A stretch of 8,363 bases of DNA, taken from Aminicenans sp964648465. GTDB taxonomy: Bacteria; Acidobacteriota; Aminicenantia; Aminicenantales; Aminicenantaceae. The position numbers and the translations under genes were made by a program. The notes below the pieces were generated by a model. It saw only the letters and a list, made by a program, of their open reading frames with translations. It was not told where the DNA came from and did no database searches. Shown here in pieces: positions 6,601 through 8,363 of the stretch. The stretch covers positions 1 through 8,363 of the forward strand of contig CAZYMU010000059.1 of the NCBI GenBank assembly GCA_964648465.1, read 5' to 3'. The first letter of the stretch is position 1. The number at the start of each line of letters is the position of its first letter.

Positions 6601-6696
6601 ACGCTGGCAATGTCTCTTGATAAACAGGGCAAGAACGACCAAGCGGCAAGGATTATTCAAGAAATCAAGGCACTCGATGAACAGGGGCGGAAATAG
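3646..6696 (+). CDS. Zinc-ribbon Ser/Thr protein kinase with TPR array
   Basis: This encodes a 1016-aa signalling protein, probably inner-membrane anchored. In order: a zinc ribbon (Cys5, Cys8, Cys19, Cys22, spaced CxxC-x10-CxxC); a bacterial Hanks-type kinase (about 60-345); one membrane helix (about 384-409); then tetratricopeptide repeats to the end. Kinase residues look complete: Gly loop GSGGMG 67-72, Lys90 in VALK, a probable helix-C Glu108, HRD 181-183 with Lys185 and Asn188, DFG 204-206, and GTPEYMSPEQ 229-238. It is an RD kinase, so activation-loop phosphorylation (Thr/Ser around 216-230) may control it. The YRFGKFVQRHK stretch before the membrane helix and the FLQDML...DPG stretch after it are typical of Acidobacteriota/Planctomycetes-type kinases. 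The TPRs are of the 42-residue, kinesin-light-chain-like class (G-x-x-H-P...TL...LA...G.y.eAE). They should sit across the membrane from the kinase and serve as a protein-binding scaffold; the ligand is unknown. No signalling partner gene is adjacent. Confidence 0.92.
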   Translation: MAIYCPKCHTENPNDSNRCRKCGARLHLAEDQAPETRTMKSAVTDVPDGLAAGTLIDGKYKLVLQLGSGGMGVVYKAEQSTPIHRSVALKVIKLGMDTQEVIARFELEKQALAVMKHPNIAGVYDAGVTESGRPYFVMEYVAGVPITDYCDQHRLTVPKRLELFMALCDAVHHAHQKGVIHRDLKPSNVLVETRDGKPVPKIIDFGIAKAIEQRMTEQTLFTAQGQFIGTPEYMSPEQAEASGLDIDIRTDVYSLGMLLYELLVGVLPFDPRELRMAGYDEIRRRIREEEPFIPSKRLTALGNASSLNAVNRSVEVSVLVKQLCGDLDWIVMKALEKDRSRRYASASSFAEDIERHLNHMPVAAGPPGATYRFGKFVQRHKLGVTAALVIVITVIVGLTGLSYGLIAAVNARNAAALERDKATAVNSFLQDMLKSPDPGIGDRNVRVIDVLERLSGVIEVDLGDQPEIEAEVQNTLARSFNSLGYYQKALPHINRTLEIRNSLLGPAHSSTLKAQNALANTLESLGRLEESEAIYKKNLDIRRRVLGAEHPDTLNSMHDLAALYNKKGRYLESVDLARQTLAIRKRVLGPKHEDIYTNFLLLSNVLTNLKEYDEAEKFASMSLERSREIVEERKLAHGLEHPIVLNSEHLYAYVLYMQGKYGEAEKIQRDLLERQRSVFGPNHDNTLSNQFNLANTLKHQGKLREAESLYLTTMDKFMEAYGVEHPHTLIVASGLASVLDEQNKFSEAESIYRETLNVQKRIMGLDNPWTLDTAYNLAESLRKRSHYREAEVLYRQIIEEERKLLGKEHQDSLKTVYNLAIVIRNQGCLEEAEDLLVETSKMQERLLGLDHPDTLATNNALAITLSQAGKFEQAEGFLIENIESKKRSFGPEHENTVRSMSNLAGVYIDHGEYGKGEKLVRKAIDILERTLGGDYSTTLITYANLGEILNNQGKYGKAEALLRTTLAKMRKKLRNNHPYIIFCLKTLAMSLDKQGKNDQAARIIQEIKALDEQGRK

Positions 6697-6710
6697 TTCA
6701 AGAAAAATAA

Positions 6711-7389
6711 AATCAAGATTTATCTTATGATGAAGATTGGCTTGCTGGAAAGGATGCTTTTGGAAATCTACGCCAGGTAACTTTCCAGTTTGATTTCTCA
6801 CGGCCATCAGTTTACAAGCCTATGGCCACTTTCGGTCGTACTGGCCTACGGGGATTAGTTCGGACCAAACTCGGTCCTCGCCGAGCTTACAAGTTGAGCT
6901 AGTCTGTGGTGAAATTCATCGAAGAGCAAAAGAGAGAGGATGGATCAGTAACTTTATGCGAGCTGGTCAACCAAATCAAAATGCAGTTCGGGTTGGTTGT
7001 GCACACACGAAGTATTCAACGGGCTCTGAAGTGCAAGAAAAAAAACAGCTTTGAAGGAGACATATACTGAGGAGCTTGTTTGTACGGGTGCAACCGACTC
7101 CCTTATGCAAGCCTTATGAACATTTGCGCAGCTATGTGCTTGAGGCTTCGAATATGCCTGGACAGGTATATGGTCTAGGAGTTATGTTACGGCAAGGGAT
7201 GCGGGCATGGATAGATGCCACTTTGGAGTATGCTCAGTTAAAGCAAGATCCTGGCAATGCTGTTTTACAGAAGACTTCTTGGATTTTCTACTCCGCAACT
7301 GGTATAGTACCAATAATCTCTCGGAAAGATTTAAATCTTCGGATATGGCGTATTTGGAGAGACTGATCTTTGCTGCGGAAGGATTATAG
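6711..7389 (+). pseudogene. Decayed helix-turn-helix transposase-like gene
   Basis: The frame opens after a TAA at 6708-6710, with no start codon before protein-like sequence begins. It reads DEDWLAGKDAFGNLRQ, then an HTH-like part (FSRPSVYKPMATF, GRTGLRGL, GPRRAYKL). It hits a TAG at 6900-6902, then continues in frame through a second winged-HTH-like part (VVKFIEEQKREDG, LVVHTRSIQRALK) to a TGA at 7068-7070. Further coding-like sequence follows in another frame (YEHLRSYVLEASNMPGQVYG, LRQGMRAW) up to 7366, and a third frame ends NLSERFKSSDMAYLERL at 7389. The two DNA-binding parts resemble the N-terminal region of IS630-type transposases. No DDE catalytic domain is seen. With no start, one nonsense mutation and at least one frameshift it is almost surely dead. 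It begins 14 nt after the kinase stop. Confidence 0.7.
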
Positions 7390-7588
7390 TCACTTGATAA
7401 GTCTCGCTGAGAAGGAATTTCGTTTTTGGACTTAGAGACCATAAAAGATGAATTCGATTTTTAGAATAAAATATAAGATTGCTTTCTTTGACACCAGTTA
7501 TCTCTCACTATAAGTTCATGTAGGAATGTTCACAGAGGGAAAAAATAACAGGCAATAGATATAATATTCATGCAAAAAGGAGGTTTAG
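7390..7588. other. Short AT-rich gap upstream of the chimeric gene
   Basis: This carries the possible promoter at 7488-7514 and the ribosome-binding site AAGGAGG at 7577-7583, 5 nt before the ATG at 7589. No gene is seen. Confidence 0.5.
7488..7514 (+). promoter_or_regulatory. Possible promoter of the WG-repeat/IstB gene
   Basis: A perfect TTGACA (7488-7493) is followed 15 nt later by TATAAG (7509-7514). The spacer is 2 nt short of the optimum, so strength is uncertain. The predicted leader is about 65-70 nt. Confidence 0.4.
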
Positions 7589-8363
7589 ATGAAAAGAAAG
7601 ATTTTTATGGTTTTTTGTATCTTCATTTTAGTTTTTTCCTCGTGTAAGAAAGTAGAAACGAGCACACTGATCCCTGTGAACCATTATAGGAAATGGGGTT
7701 ATGTTGATACTTGGGGGAACATAGTGATTGACATGAAGTTTGACGATGTAGGTGAATTTTCAGAAGGCTACGCTGCGGTAAAAATTGAAAAAATGTGGGG
7801 CTACATCGACAGTGCTGGAAAGATGGTTATAACTCCTCAATTTAATGAGGCCAATGAGTTTTATGAGGGTCAGGCACAGGTGCTAATAGGTGAAAAATAT
7901 TTCCTCATCATCAACAGCCTTGATGAGATGATAAATGATGCGGAGAGAAGAAAAGAATCTTATATTACCTTTCTCAATAACATATTCACTACTGAGATAT
8001 CTTATAGAGTAAAACGCCGGATGGAGAGAAATATGACGGCGGCTCATTTTCCTGTAATAAAGAAAATAGATAACTTTGATTTTGGTCTGGTGAAGGGCAT
8101 AGGTAAATCTGAGGCGGTAAATCTCATTGACTGCCGCTGGATAGATAACCAGGAAAACCTGTTATTTTTTGGACCGCCTGGGGTGGGCAAAACTCACCTT
8201 GGGATTGCTTTTGGAGTAGCTGCGGTTGAGAAAGGATATAAGGTCTGTTTTGAAAGAGTAACCAACCTGATAAAACTTTTAAAAACAGCTGAAGTGCAGA
8301 AGAAATCGGAATACAGGATAAAACGTCTCATGAAGTCAGCTCTGATTATAATCGATGAGATAG
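7589..8363 (+). CDS. WG-repeat lipoprotein fused in frame to an IstB-type ATPase (partial)
   Basis: One uninterrupted frame of 258 codons runs off the window. Residues 1-19 are a lipoprotein signal: MKRK, a hydrophobic core and the lipobox FSSC with Cys19. Residues 34-105 hold WG repeats (RKWGYVDTWG, then KMWGYIDSAG and ITPQF), as in envelope WG-repeat proteins of unknown function. From about residue 111 the sequence changes to an IS21-type IstB protein: LDEMINDAERRKESYITFL, then HFPVIKKIDNFDF, the Walker A motif GPPGVGKT (195-202) and the Walker B motif LIIIDE (252-257). IstB normally begins with its own start and roughly 20-40 further N-terminal residues, which are missing here. The ATG has a strong AAGGAGG site. 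A lipid-anchored exported IstB makes no known biological sense, so I think this is two broken genes joined by deletion or recombination, or an assembly join. The C-terminus lies outside the window. Confidence 0.8.
   Translation, partial: MKRKIFMVFCIFILVFSSCKKVETSTLIPVNHYRKWGYVDTWGNIVIDMKFDDVGEFSEGYAAVKIEKMWGYIDSAGKMVITPQFNEANEFYEGQAQVLIGEKYFLIINSLDEMINDAERRKESYITFLNNIFTTEISYRVKRRMERNMTAAHFPVIKKIDNFDFGLVKGIGKSEAVNLIDCRWIDNQENLLFFGPPGVGKTHLGIAFGVAAVEKGYKVCFERVTNLIKLLKTAEVQKKSEYRIKRLMKSALIIIDEI
7919..8363 (+). mobile_element. IS21-family istB fragment
   Basis: This is the IstB part of the fused frame, from about the junction to the window edge. IstB is the AAA+ helper ATPase that regulates the IstA transposase of IS21 elements. 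No istA gene and no IS end are visible to its left, as the sequence joins directly to the lipoprotein gene. The exact left border is uncertain by perhaps 15 nt, because the third WG repeat already deviates at residues 102-110. Whether an intact istB 3' end and an IS terminus follow cannot be seen. Confidence 0.65.

Noticed and set aside
7182..7442. 86-codon minus-strand ORF
   Set aside because: It is antisense to the coding-like plus-strand frames of the transposase-like relic and shows no recognisable motifs.

Overview
The window reads as accessory bacterial DNA, most likely from an uncultured environmental lineage. The long zinc-ribbon/Ser-Thr kinase/TPR protein, the NGGE-type Ig-like repeat secretory protein and the WG-repeat lipoprotein together recall Acidobacteriota, Candidatus Aminicenantes and Planctomycetes-like genomes. 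This placement is an inference from gene families, not from a marker gene. The kinase gene is visibly richer in G+C than its AT-rich surroundings, which also hold several decayed genes.

Layout from left to right. Positions 1-360 contain no gene but hold the first copy of a 77-bp dispersed repeat (62-138). A secreted protein with two NGGE-type beta-sandwich repeats is encoded on the minus strand (361-1461), with a plausible promoter at 1556-1584. Positions 1462-2119 hold eroded minus-strand coding material: a C-terminal fragment resembling the SMI1/KNR4 (SUKH) fold (1849-1977) and an unassigned 46-codon ORF (1650-1790). Next, on the plus strand, a promoter sits almost directly on the start codon of a 64-aa basic protein (2120-2314), followed 13 nt later by an SDH-family Clp-fold serine proteinase (2328-3290). 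The second 77-bp repeat copy (3398-3474) lies after it, in the same orientation as the first. A promoter and a strong Shine-Dalgarno site then lead into a 1016-aa membrane-anchored receptor-like Ser/Thr kinase (3646-6696) whose C-terminal half is a very regular 42-residue TPR array.

The right end is a graveyard of mobile DNA. A helix-turn-helix, transposase-like gene lies directly downstream of the kinase (6711-7389) and is broken by a stop codon and at least one frameshift. From 7589 to the window edge there is one open frame that begins as a WG-repeat lipoprotein and, near residue 110, becomes an IstB-type IS21 helper ATPase lacking its own N-terminus. This is either an unusual in-frame chimera or an assembly artefact.

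The genes do not form one obvious pathway. The most coherent unit is the small basic protein plus ClpP-fold protease pair. The most unusual structural signals are the 77-bp repeat pair, whose hairpin shows compensatory changes that fit a minus-strand RNA, and the lipoprotein/IstB fusion.
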